Position numbers and translations under genes: made by a program. From NCBI GenBank assembly GCA_020636135.1, contig JACJYK010000002.1, forward strand, positions 825,501 through 889,500: a stretch of 64,000 bases of DNA. The letters are read 5' to 3'. Origin of the DNA: Lewinellaceae bacterium. GTDB taxonomy: Bacteria > Bacteroidota > Bacteroidia > Chitinophagales > Saprospiraceae. Shown here in pieces: positions 8,989-17,441 of this stretch; positions within the stretch are counted from its first letter, which is position 1; each line of letters starts with the position of its first letter. The notes below the pieces were generated by a model. The model worked only from the letters and a program-made list of their open reading frames with translations. It did no database searches and had not been told where the DNA came from.

Positions 8989-10263
8989 ATGGATTTGACC
9001 ACCCTGTACACGCTTTACCGAGAATCCAAAGGCATCAATACCGATACACGGACCATTGAACCGGGAATGTTGTTTTTTGCCCTTAGCGGGGACCGGTTTG
9101 ATGGGCATGATTATGTAAAGCTGGCATTGGAAAAGGGCGCGATCGCTGCAGTGGTTTCCCGCCGCATCCCAGGATTAAGAGACCAGATTGTCGTGGCAGA
9201 TGTCCTTGATACTATGCAGTCACTGGCTCACCATCATCGCTGGCAGTTTGACATCCCGGTGCTGGGTATCACCGGATCCAATGGAAAAACCACAACCAAA
9301 GAGCTGATCGTCCGTGTCCTTGCTTCCAGATATCGCGTTCACTATACGAAAGGCAACCTCAATAACCACATCGGTGTTCCCATCACCTTGTTGGCTATGG
9401 CCCCGGACACAGAATTTGCTGTTATTGAAATGGGAACCAACAATCCGGGTGAGATAGCGATGCTGAGCCGGATTGCTGCTCCTGATTATGGATTGATAAC
9501 CAATATTGGCAAGGCACACCTGGAAGGATTAGGATCGCTGGAAGGGGTTCAGCGGGAAAAAAGGGCTCTGTTTGACCAGGTAGCTTCAGTACATGGTTTG
9601 CTTTTTATCAATGAGGATGACCAACGGCTGCGGGACTATCCGTATGATCGTGTCCTGCGGTATGGCACCGCGGAGACGGCGGATTTTCGGTATACGGTAA
9701 CTGGTTCAGAGCCTTACATTTCGATCCGCTATGAGAACCCGGTAGGGACAGTGGACCTGGATAGCTCCTTTTATGGAAGCTATAATGCCCCGAATCTGAT
9801 GGCTGCGGCCACAGTAGGTGCATACTTCGGGATACCGTGGGAGGATATTCGTGCCGGCCTGAAACATTACAAGCCCGCCAATCAACGATCACAGGAGTTG
9901 GAATGGCAGGGCCATCATGTTTTATTGGATGCCTATAATGCCAATCCGAGCAGCATGCGGGTCGCTGTGGAGCATTTTGCCCAACGGCCCCGGATGCCTA
10001 AAGTGCTTATTCTGGGTGATATGCTTGAATTGGGAAGTGTGGCTGCAGAAGAACACCGCCTCATCCTGGATTTGATTCATGCTCATCATTGGTCGCAAGT
10101 CTTTCTGGTCGGAACACTATTCAGTGAACTGGCTGAAGATTATCAGGCGTTCATTTCCGTCCCTGAAATGCAAAAGACCTCATGGAAAGAATCTCTGCAA
10201 CCCGGATCCTGGATTCTGGTCAAAGGATCACGCGGCATTGGACTGGAGAAATTGCTGGAATGA
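8989..10263 (+). CDS. murF: UDP-MurNAc-tripeptide--D-Ala-D-Ala ligase MurF
   Basis: MurF adds D-Ala-D-Ala to UDP-MurNAc-tripeptide in the cytoplasm, the last step of the peptidoglycan nucleotide precursor. The 424-residue protein has the Mur ligase ATP loop GSNGKTTT at residues 96-103. It then shows NNHIGVPITLL, EMGTNNPGEI, NIGKAHLEGLGS and, in the C-terminal domain, DAYNANPSSM, all characteristic of MurF rather than MurC, D or E. The length is slightly short but complete. It stands alone from the division/cell-wall cluster, directly downstream of gldJ. Confidence 0.96.
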   Translation: MDLTTLYTLYRESKGINTDTRTIEPGMLFFALSGDRFDGHDYVKLALEKGAIAAVVSRRIPGLRDQIVVADVLDTMQSLAHHHRWQFDIPVLGITGSNGKTTTKELIVRVLASRYRVHYTKGNLNNHIGVPITLLAMAPDTEFAVIEMGTNNPGEIAMLSRIAAPDYGLITNIGKAHLEGLGSLEGVQREKRALFDQVASVHGLLFINEDDQRLRDYPYDRVLRYGTAETADFRYTVTGSEPYISIRYENPVGTVDLDSSFYGSYNAPNLMAAATVGAYFGIPWEDIRAGLKHYKPANQRSQELEWQGHHVLLDAYNANPSSMRVAVEHFAQRPRMPKVLILGDMLELGSVAAEEHRLILDLIHAHHWSQVFLVGTLFSELAEDYQAFISVPEMQKTSWKESLQPGSWILVKGSRGIGLEKLLE

Positions 10264-10362
10264 TCTGCTTATAGGCAGACCATGTACAGCAAGGATGCTG
10301 CACCAATTGATCATCATGCGATCTAATCGCGGCAACCCGTATTTCGTTTTGAAAAATGGGTC

Positions 10363-11418
10363 CTATCCGTACCGCTCAAAGGCATAGAGCAGGCGGTCCG
10401 AGACCTCATCAGAACAGGCCTGAGCATAGTCGTCATAACTGCAGGGAATGAACCGGTCGATCATTTGATTTTCGATGTCAATTTGCACCTTTAGCCACCA
10501 GCGGCCACTTTTCGTACTCTTGAGGAATTTTAGCGGCCTGCCGTGTTTTGACAGATCGACCACATATTCGATCATTGAAGACTCCTGGATGGGATAGTCT
10601 TGTTTTCGATTGGCAAAACCCTCCATGAAATACCAGATCATCTGGCTGATAAGCACGGTCGTTTGGGCAAATTGCTCATGTTCCGGGTTGTATCCGGTTA
10701 TGGTCAATGCGGACAGTCGGTCGCTCAGTCCGGCATACCTGGTAAGCTGGGAAGCTTCCTCCGAATAGAGTCCGCTGGGATTGTTGCCAAATTTGCCCGG
10801 GGCATCAGAGGCGCGCATGGCTGCCAGGTTGAAGTAGAGGAAATCAGCATCACGCACCGCGGGCTCAATGCTTTCTTTGTATTGCCGGATCTTTCCTAAC
10901 CGGATGGTATCCAGGAAGTAATGTTCAGAATTAATAAATCCGGGATGGGCGAGATGCATTTGCACAGCCAGCCAGGAGATGTGAAAACAATTTAATGGCG
11001 AAGACTCCACAAACGAGGTGGTAGCAAAGCTCTGATCGTCCTCCAGTCTGATGCGTTCGTCAACCAGAACGGGGTTGAAAAATGGACGGGCATGCTGGTG
11101 AGCCTTGAACAAAAGAGCTGCCGGAACTTCAGCTCCGACAATCACGGCGATGATGCCACCATCCTGCAATTCCTGGATGAGGGGCAGGACAAATTCAACG
11201 GTAGGTTTGCGGACCATACCAAGCTGAACCACCTGTAGCTGAAATGGAAAATGGTAGGACTCCAGTTCTTCCAGAATAGTGTAAAAGCTATCATCCCAAC
11301 CGATCAGTGCGACTTTGGCTTTCTCCAAACAATTGGGGTCCCGGTGGTAATCCTGAATGGTTTGATGGTGTTTTGACTTCAAATCCAGTTGCAGAGGGCG
11401 AATCCAGTTTTCCAGCAT
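10363..11418 (-). CDS. Arginase/formimidoylglutamase-fold protein lacking metal-binding motifs
   Basis: The 351-residue protein follows the ureohydrolase layout, but the manganese-binding motifs are replaced. Where active enzymes have GGxHG it has GAEVP (residues 95-99). Where they have DAHxD it has DERIR (120-124). The SxDxDxxDPxxAPG block is FNLAAMRASDAPG (196-208). The C-terminal part (TGYNPEHEQFAQT, then RWWLKV and PCSYDDYAQACSDE) resembles a conserved Bacteroidota family usually labelled formimidoylglutamase. Loss of the ligands argues against hydrolase activity, so a binding or scaffold role is an inference. It converges with murF and is divergent from the OmpA-family gene. Confidence 0.7.
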   Translation of the reverse strand: MLENWIRPLQLDLKSKHHQTIQDYHRDPNCLEKAKVALIGWDDSFYTILEELESYHFPFQLQVVQLGMVRKPTVEFVLPLIQELQDGGIIAVIVGAEVPAALLFKAHQHARPFFNPVLVDERIRLEDDQSFATTSFVESSPLNCFHISWLAVQMHLAHPGFINSEHYFLDTIRLGKIRQYKESIEPAVRDADFLYFNLAAMRASDAPGKFGNNPSGLYSEEASQLTRYAGLSDRLSALTITGYNPEHEQFAQTTVLISQMIWYFMEGFANRKQDYPIQESSMIEYVVDLSKHGRPLKFLKSTKSGRWWLKVQIDIENQMIDRFIPCSYDDYAQACSDEVSDRLLYAFERYG

Positions 11419-11540
11419 AACGTTGTCTTTGTGACAAATTTATACATAATTAATAATTGTAATATATTTTTCAAATAAATTTTAGTCGCAATATTTTGAC
11501 TTACTGGCATTCATTCTCTAATTTTAACATGTATTCGCCA

Positions 11541-11571
11541 TTTGAAGAATAGACTAAAAGCCCTAAATTTA
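11541..11571 (+). promoter_or_regulatory. Promoter of the OmpA-family gene
   Basis: TTTG at 11541-11544, a 19-bp spacer and TAAATTTA at 11564-11571 match the Bacteroidota -33/-7 architecture with one change at the end of the -7 box. The start codon is 57 bp downstream. Confidence 0.5.
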
Positions 11572-11627
11572 ACCTGCACGATCTTGGCATTCTAGCAATA
11601 TAAATTACTCAGATAAACACCTCATTT

Positions 11628-13367
11628 ATGCAACATCGAATCATATTCTTTTTGTTTGGATTCTTGATTTTTGGAAGCCTGAATGCGCAGGATGATGCCT
11701 TTACCAAGCCAATGATCAACGATGACATGACTGTTGATCCGGATCAGAATCACAAATGGAAGATGGGTGAAGCCGGTTATTCTGCCAAACCGAAGGATAT
11801 GTGGGAATTGGGAATTCATGCTGGCAGTTATTTTATAAATGGCGATGTGGATACCCATTGGCCAAATCTCGGATTAGGCCTGCATCTTAGAAAAGCAATC
11901 CATTATGCTTTCTCAGTCCGCGGAGATTTGTTTTATGGTGTCGCTACCGGCCTCGATCCGCAGCGTTCTTCGGATGCCGTTATGAATATTGATCTCATCC
12001 CGGCAGTTCGGGATAAAGTGAGTGACCTATACCGCAACTACAAGACAAAATATTTCTATGGCTCCATCCAGGGTGTACTGAATATCGGTAACATCCTGTT
12101 TCACCAGGAGCGCAACAAATGGAATACCTACATGTTTTTGGGAATCGGATTGGATAACAACGTCACCAAAATCGATGCTTTGAACGGGAACTCTGCCTAC
12201 AATTGGTCCGGAGTCAGTGGTGATGTAGACACCAAAGCCGGAAGAAAACAGATTAAAAAGGATGTAAGAGCAATACTGGATGGAGATTACGAAACAGATG
12301 CCCGGGAGAAAAAAGCTATTTTCCGTCTCAATGACAAGACCAATATCCATCCGATGTTCCAGGCTGGTGTTGGAATTTCACGTAAAATCAACAAACGGCT
12401 GAACATTGGTATTGAACACCAGGTCATGCTGAGTGACAACGATCTGCTTGACGGTTTTGAGTACCGTTCTATTTACGATCAGTCCAATAACAACGACGTT
12501 TCACATTATACCAATATTCGTCTGGGGATCAACCTGGGCTCATTTGACAAGCGGACGGAACCCTTGTACTGGTTGAACCCGATAGACGGTGCATTGAATG
12601 ACATTGCTGAACTGAAACAGCGTCCTGTCCTGGATCTGACGGATTCCGATGGAGACGGTGTGATCGATATGCTGGATCAGGAGCCAAATACCGTTGCCGG
12701 CGCCCCGGTTGATGTACGTGGTATTGCCCTGGATAGTGATGGTGATGGTGTTCCGGATTATCAGGACAAAGAGCCTTATTCACCTCCGGGCTATGATGTA
12801 GATGCAAATGGAGTTGCCAAGATCGACGGTCCGTGGGTTACCGAAGATGAGGTTGCCGATATGATCAATTCACGGATCGCCAATATTAAAACCGAATGGT
12901 TCCTGCCCATGATTCACTTTGATCTGGACAAATACTATATCAAACCGGAATTTTATGGCCAATTGCACCATGTTGCCACAGTAATGAAAGAACATCCGGA
13001 GATCAAAGTGGTTGCTGACGGCTTCGCGGACGTGCGTAATACCGCAGAGTATAACAATGTATTGTCCTATAAGCGGGCTAAAGCGTCAATCGATTATCTG
13101 GTTGAGAAATACGGGATTCCGCGTGATCGCTTCATTCTGCAGTATGGCGGTGAAAATGAAGAGATCGTGAATGATCTGCCCGACAATCACAGAACAACGA
13201 CGGAGCAGGAGCGGATGCAATACATGAACCGTCGAGTAGAATTCAGGGTGGCTAAACCTGGTGATCAGGAGATGGCCATGCCAGAAGGACCCGATGCCGG
13301 TAAAAACACTCCGGGCTCTTCCCGCCCAGGTGTTAAGTACAGCGGAAATCGTAATTCAGGATACTAA
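11628..13367 (+). CDS. OmpA-family outer-membrane protein with calcium-binding repeats
   Basis: The 579-residue protein has a signal peptide (about 1-20) and an N-terminal barrel-like region up to about residue 320. Two DSDGDGV-type thrombospondin type 3 repeats follow (near 338 and 368), which normally bind calcium. The C-terminal OmpA domain (about 429-548) holds the peptidoglycan-binding pattern: IHFDLDKYYIKP, ADGFADVRNTAEYN, LSYKRAKASIDYL and NRRVEFRV. It probably anchors the outer membrane to peptidoglycan. The product ends in a Pro/Gly-rich tail. It has its own promoter and terminator and so is monocistronic. Confidence 0.9.
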   Translation: MQHRIIFFLFGFLIFGSLNAQDDAFTKPMINDDMTVDPDQNHKWKMGEAGYSAKPKDMWELGIHAGSYFINGDVDTHWPNLGLGLHLRKAIHYAFSVRGDLFYGVATGLDPQRSSDAVMNIDLIPAVRDKVSDLYRNYKTKYFYGSIQGVLNIGNILFHQERNKWNTYMFLGIGLDNNVTKIDALNGNSAYNWSGVSGDVDTKAGRKQIKKDVRAILDGDYETDAREKKAIFRLNDKTNIHPMFQAGVGISRKINKRLNIGIEHQVMLSDNDLLDGFEYRSIYDQSNNNDVSHYTNIRLGINLGSFDKRTEPLYWLNPIDGALNDIAELKQRPVLDLTDSDGDGVIDMLDQEPNTVAGAPVDVRGIALDSDGDGVPDYQDKEPYSPPGYDVDANGVAKIDGPWVTEDEVADMINSRIANIKTEWFLPMIHFDLDKYYIKPEFYGQLHHVATVMKEHPEIKVVADGFADVRNTAEYNNVLSYKRAKASIDYLVEKYGIPRDRFILQYGGENEEIVNDLPDNHRTTTEQERMQYMNRRVEFRVAKPGDQEMAMPEGPDAGKNTPGSSRPGVKYSGNRNSGY

Positions 13368-13390
13368 CTAAGAATTGAAATCATAAATGC

Positions 13391-13427
13391 AAAAGAGTCA
13401 GGCTCCTAAAGTTTGACTCTTTTTTTA
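13391..13427 (+). terminator. Rho-independent terminator of the OmpA-family gene
   Basis: AAAGAGTCA and TGACTCTTT form a 9-bp stem with a 13-nt loop, followed by a run of T on the plus strand, 24 bp after the stop codon. Confidence 0.8.
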
Positions 13428-13433
13428 TGCCCA

Positions 13434-13471
13434 TAAAAAAAGGGATGTGAAATGGTTTCCACATCCCTTTA
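13434..13471 (-). terminator. Rho-independent terminator of the PDH E2 gene
   Basis: On the minus strand AAAGGGATGTG pairs with CACATCCCTTT (11 bp) and is followed by seven T. It lies 19 bp past the E2 stop and beside the oppositely directed OmpA terminator. Confidence 0.85.
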
Positions 13472-13489
13472 TTAATTTCTGTCCGGGAT

Positions 13490-14746
13490 TTAAACCAACA
13501 TCATCATTGGCTCTTCCAGGTATTGTTTTACGGTTTGGAGGAATTGGGCGCCAGTAGCTCCATCGACCACCCGGTGGTCACACGAGAGGGTTACTTTCAT
13601 CATCTTGCCGGCTACCACAGCGCCATTCTGGATAATGGGTTTATCGATAATAGCACCTATCGCCAGGATGCACGCGTCCGGAGGATTGATGATAGCAGTG
13701 AATTCCTCAATTCCAAACATGCCAAGGTTGGATATGGTAAACGTATTACCCTGCATCTCTTCCGGTTGGAGTTTTTTGTCTTTGGCTTTGGCAGCCAATG
13801 CTTTGACTTCCGTATTGATTTGCGTCATGGACTTCAGATCGGTATGGCGGATCACAGGCACAAGCAGTCCTTCACTTACGGCTACGGCGACACCTACGTG
13901 TACATGGTGATTCCGGCGGATCTTGTCACCCATCCAGGATGAGTTGACGGCAGGATGTTTGCGTAAAGCCATGGCGCACGCCTTGACGACCATATCGTTG
14001 AAGGATACCTTCTCCCCACTCATATCCAGGATGCGCTGGCGGGCATCGCTGGCCCGGCCCATATTGATTTCCAGGGTAAGGTAAAAATGCGGTGCGGAAA
14101 ACTTGCTTTCGGCCAGACGGCGGGCGATGGTCTTCCGCATTTGACTGACGTTGATCTCTTCAAAAGATTCTTGTCCGAAAACGGGTGTCACTGCCGCAGC
14201 AGGCGCGGTTCCGCCCGTTTCAATGGCAGCTTCCACATCCCTGCGTACGATCCGTCCCTGATCTCCTGTTCCTTTGATGGAGGCGATGTCGATGCCTGAC
14301 TCCTTGGCCATGGCTTTCGCCAGCGGCGATGCTTTCAGCCGGTCGGTGTCGGCATCCGTTGCCGGAGCGGTAGCTGATGGTTTAGCGGCTGTAGCAGATG
14401 CGGGTGCAGGACTTTCAGATGATTTGGATGAGGCGGTGCTATCAGCAGGTGCGCTGGCTTCGGGAACTCCATTGCCGGCATTGGCCAGAGCGGCTTTAAA
14501 GTCTTCTCCTTTTTTGCCGATGACCGCAATGATGCCATCAATGGGAATGGCTTCACCTTCCTTGGCGCCAATGTGCAGCAAGGTACCCTCCCACAGGGAT
14601 TCAAAATCCATGGTCGCCTTGTCGGTTTCAATTTCTGCGAGCAAATCACCGGTCTTCACCTGGTCACCTTCTTTCTTCAACCAGGATACGATGACACCTT
14701 CTTCCATGGTGTCACTCATTCTCGGCATACGAATTACCTCAGCCAT
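13490..14746 (-). CDS. pdhC: Pyruvate dehydrogenase E2, dihydrolipoamide acetyltransferase
   Basis: E2 transfers the acetyl group from lipoamide to CoA and forms the core of the pyruvate dehydrogenase complex. The 418-residue protein has one lipoyl domain (1-80) with the lipoylated lysine at K43 in ETDKATMDFES. An Ala/Pro/Ser-rich linker follows (about 88-130), then an E3-binding domain (ASPLAKAMAKE to RIVRRDVEAAI) and the catalytic domain ending DHRVVDGATGAQFL, which holds the active-site His and Asp. The sequence resembles PDH rather than 2-oxoglutarate dehydrogenase E2. E1 and E3 genes are not beside it. Confidence 0.93.
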   Translation of the reverse strand: MAEVIRMPRMSDTMEEGVIVSWLKKEGDQVKTGDLLAEIETDKATMDFESLWEGTLLHIGAKEGEAIPIDGIIAVIGKKGEDFKAALANAGNGVPEASAPADSTASSKSSESPAPASATAAKPSATAPATDADTDRLKASPLAKAMAKESGIDIASIKGTGDQGRIVRRDVEAAIETGGTAPAAAVTPVFGQESFEEINVSQMRKTIARRLAESKFSAPHFYLTLEINMGRASDARQRILDMSGEKVSFNDMVVKACAMALRKHPAVNSSWMGDKIRRNHHVHVGVAVAVSEGLLVPVIRHTDLKSMTQINTEVKALAAKAKDKKLQPEEMQGNTFTISNLGMFGIEEFTAIINPPDACILAIGAIIDKPIIQNGAVVAGKMMKVTLSCDHRVVDGATGAQFLQTVKQYLEEPMMMLV

Positions 14747-14876
14747 ACGATGTTTATTTACCGTGTTAAGAAAGCAAAAATACTCCCTGAAGCGTATTAC
14801 TTAAAATAATACGCCTTTTAATTTCCCGTAATATCCCATTGGCAGCGGGCTGTGAATAATTTTCTAATTTTGTTGT

Positions 14877-15491
14877 ATGCACTTACCATCGAAACTCATG
14901 CAGCAGGCTGTTGATGCCTTTGCGACATTACCAGGGATTGGTAGGAAAACCGCGTTACGTATGGTTTTACACCTGCTGAAGCAGGATCCTGAGATGGTCA
15001 GACGCTTTACCGATGACATTCGTGCTGCTCGCGAAGAGATCCGTGAATGTACAACTTGCTTTAACCTCTCCGACGATACGGTCTGCTCGATATGCGCTGA
15101 CCCCAGAAGGGACCATCAGGTCATCTGCGTGGTGGAAGGGATCCGGGATGTATTGGCCATCGAAGAGACACACCAATACCGGGGCATGTACCATGTTTTG
15201 GGTGGAGTTATATCTCCCATTGACGGGATAGGTCCGGAAAATCTCCACATCGGTGAATTGGTCGAGAGGCTGTACCGCGATGAAGTCCGTGAGGTGATCA
15301 TGGCCGTAAGCCCAACGATCGAGGGTGAAACGACGATCTACTACCTGTCCAAGTTATTACAGCCAACAGGTGTTCGCGTAAGTACCATTGCCCGTGGCGT
15401 TTCCTTCGGAGGAGAACTCGAATATGCCGATGAAGTTACCCTCGGCAGGTCTATTTTAGCCAGAGTTCCCTATTCGGTGACCGAAGATTAA
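14877..15491 (+). CDS. recR: Recombination mediator RecR
   Basis: RecR works with RecO (and RecF) to load RecA on gapped DNA. The 204-residue product is full length. It has the N-terminal helix-hairpin-helix (FATLPGIGRKTALRM), the four-cysteine zinc finger (CTTCFNLSDDTVCSIC) and a Toprim domain starting VICVVEGIRDVLAIE, with TIEGETT in the C-terminal half. It ends 3 bp before the next gene, so the two are likely cotranscribed. Confidence 0.97.
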   Translation: MHLPSKLMQQAVDAFATLPGIGRKTALRMVLHLLKQDPEMVRRFTDDIRAAREEIRECTTCFNLSDDTVCSICADPRRDHQVICVVEGIRDVLAIEETHQYRGMYHVLGGVISPIDGIGPENLHIGELVERLYRDEVREVIMAVSPTIEGETTIYYLSKLLQPTGVRVSTIARGVSFGGELEYADEVTLGRSILARVPYSVTED

Positions 15492-15494
15492 GTC

Positions 15495-17441
15495 ATGGAG
15501 GTTCCAGTCCTTAGCATTGTTATTGTCAATTACAATGTCCGGTATTTCCTGGAACAATGCCTCAATTCAGTTATCGCGGCATCCCAAAACTTAACCACTG
15601 AGATCATTGTAGTCGATAATGCTTCTTCGGATGACTCGATGGCTATGGTTCACGCCAGGTTTCCACAGGTTCAATGCATCGCCAACACTGAAAATGCAGG
15701 ATTTGCCCGCGCCAATAATCAGGGTATAATGGCATCGACAGGAGATTTGGTGTTGTTGCTGAATCCGGACACCGTGTTGCAGGAGAATACCCTGTACAAC
15801 TGTGTTGAATTTCTCCGTTCACATCCGTCCGCCGGGGCAGTGGGCGTTCGGATGATCGATGGCTCCGGAAAATTTCTCCCGGAATCCAAACGTGGATTGC
15901 CTACGCCTTTCGTCGCTTTCTGCAGGTTTTCCGGACTGGCTTCACTATTCCCGCGATCAAAGCTGTTCAACCGCTATTACCTGGGCTACCTGGATGAGCA
16001 TAAGGATCAGGAAGTGGATGTTTTGTGTGGTGCATTTATGATGGTTCGCCGTGAAGCGATCAACAAAGCTGGTTTGCTGGATGAGCGTTTTTTTATGTAT
16101 GGAGAAGATATCGACTGGTCTTACCGGATTACCCAGGCCGGATTTAGCCTCCATTATCTGGCTTCGACATCCATTATTCACTATAAAGGGGAGTCGATGC
16201 GGAAAGGGAGTCTGAAATACATCCGCATCTTTTATCAGGCGATGGTGATTTTTGCCAATAAATATTTTGGACGGCAGGCGAGATGGTACGTGTGGCTGTT
16301 ACGGCTGGGGATCTATTCCCAGGCCGGTTGGGCATTTATAACGCCTTATTTACGGATCATTGGCCGGGTTTTAGTGGATGCCTTCCTGCTGATGGCAGGC
16401 TTCTACCTTTTAAAGGAAGGTTGGGAGTCGATCAAATACTCTGATACCTACTATCCTGCAAGTTATAATTACATACAGGTCCCTGCATATGCGGCGCTTT
16501 TCATTCTTTACCACGCACTTTTGGGTGGATACCGCCGGATTGTGGAAATCTGGAAATGGCTGCACGGGTGGTTCTGGGCGGTCATCAGTTTGTTGATCAT
16601 CTATGCACTATTGCCGGATACCTGGCGTCCATCGCGGGTTTTGCTACTGGCATCATCGGCATGGGCATTGCTTTACTGGCTGATCAAATGGATGGCTGTG
16701 AAAGGGATGCGACTGCATCCTTTGCCTCTCAGACGGATCCTGATCATTGGCAGCAAACAGACGAGCCAGCGATTACTGGACCTGCTGGAGTATCTGAAAC
16801 AGCCTTTCCAGTGGGTGGGTTACATCGATCCGGAAGATCCTGATCCGGATGCGGAGAATTTTAGAGACTTATCCGTATTGCCGGACCTGTGCCGTAGCCG
16901 GCATGTCGATGAGATCATTTTCTCGTCGCCCGAAATATCTGTTTCGGCCATAACCCAATGGATGACAATCCTGGGGCCGGATATCCATTATAAAATGGCT
17001 AATGAAACTGCCTTAAGCATCATTGGCAGTTCATCCAAGGACACACGGGGAGAACTTATCACCTATGATCTGCAGCAAAACCTGCAAATTCCTCATTTCC
17101 TCGTACAGAAAAGATTGTTGGATCTGGGCGTTGCTTTACTTTTACTGGTGGTGTCCCCGGTGGTGGTTTGGAATGTTAAAAATAAGCGTGGCCTGGCAGC
17201 TAATTGGTGGCAGGTAATCCGGGGGTATAAAACCTGGGTCGGATATGCCAAGGGAGACCCCCTGATCAGGCACCTACCGCCACTCCGTCAGGGTATTCTC
17301 TCACCTACCTTCAAGTACGCAGAAAGGGCAACCCAGCCGGATACCCTGCATAAGATCAATTCACTTTATGCGAAAGAGTTCGATATTTGGATGGATATCG
17401 AAATCATTTTTCGTGGATTTCAAAATTTAGGAAATGACTGA
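15495..17441 (+). CDS. GT2 glycosyltransferase fused to a vestigial polyprenyl sugar-phosphotransferase-like half
   Basis: The 648-residue protein starts with a family 2 glycosyltransferase (about 1-240) of the rhamnosyltransferase-like type: VIVNYNV, VVDNASSDDS, the metal-binding LLNPDT (89-94) and GEDIDWSYR. Membrane segments cover about 280-400. A Rossmann-like segment follows at 414-500 (RILIIGSKQTSQRLL, VGYIDPED), as in the N-terminal half of WbaP-type enzymes. The tail (536-645) keeps VQKRLLDLGVALLLL, TWVGY and GILSP of the bacterial sugar transferase domain. The catalytic centre that should lie between them is missing. Cell-envelope glycan synthesis is likely; the sugar is unknown. Confidence 0.75.
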   Translation: MEVPVLSIVIVNYNVRYFLEQCLNSVIAASQNLTTEIIVVDNASSDDSMAMVHARFPQVQCIANTENAGFARANNQGIMASTGDLVLLLNPDTVLQENTLYNCVEFLRSHPSAGAVGVRMIDGSGKFLPESKRGLPTPFVAFCRFSGLASLFPRSKLFNRYYLGYLDEHKDQEVDVLCGAFMMVRREAINKAGLLDERFFMYGEDIDWSYRITQAGFSLHYLASTSIIHYKGESMRKGSLKYIRIFYQAMVIFANKYFGRQARWYVWLLRLGIYSQAGWAFITPYLRIIGRVLVDAFLLMAGFYLLKEGWESIKYSDTYYPASYNYIQVPAYAALFILYHALLGGYRRIVEIWKWLHGWFWAVISLLIIYALLPDTWRPSRVLLLASSAWALLYWLIKWMAVKGMRLHPLPLRRILIIGSKQTSQRLLDLLEYLKQPFQWVGYIDPEDPDPDAENFRDLSVLPDLCRSRHVDEIIFSSPEISVSAITQWMTILGPDIHYKMANETALSIIGSSSKDTRGELITYDLQQNLQIPHFLVQKRLLDLGVALLLLVVSPVVVWNVKNKRGLAANWWQVIRGYKTWVGYAKGDPLIRHLPPLRQGILSPTFKYAERATQPDTLHKINSLYAKEFDIWMDIEIIFRGFQNLGND

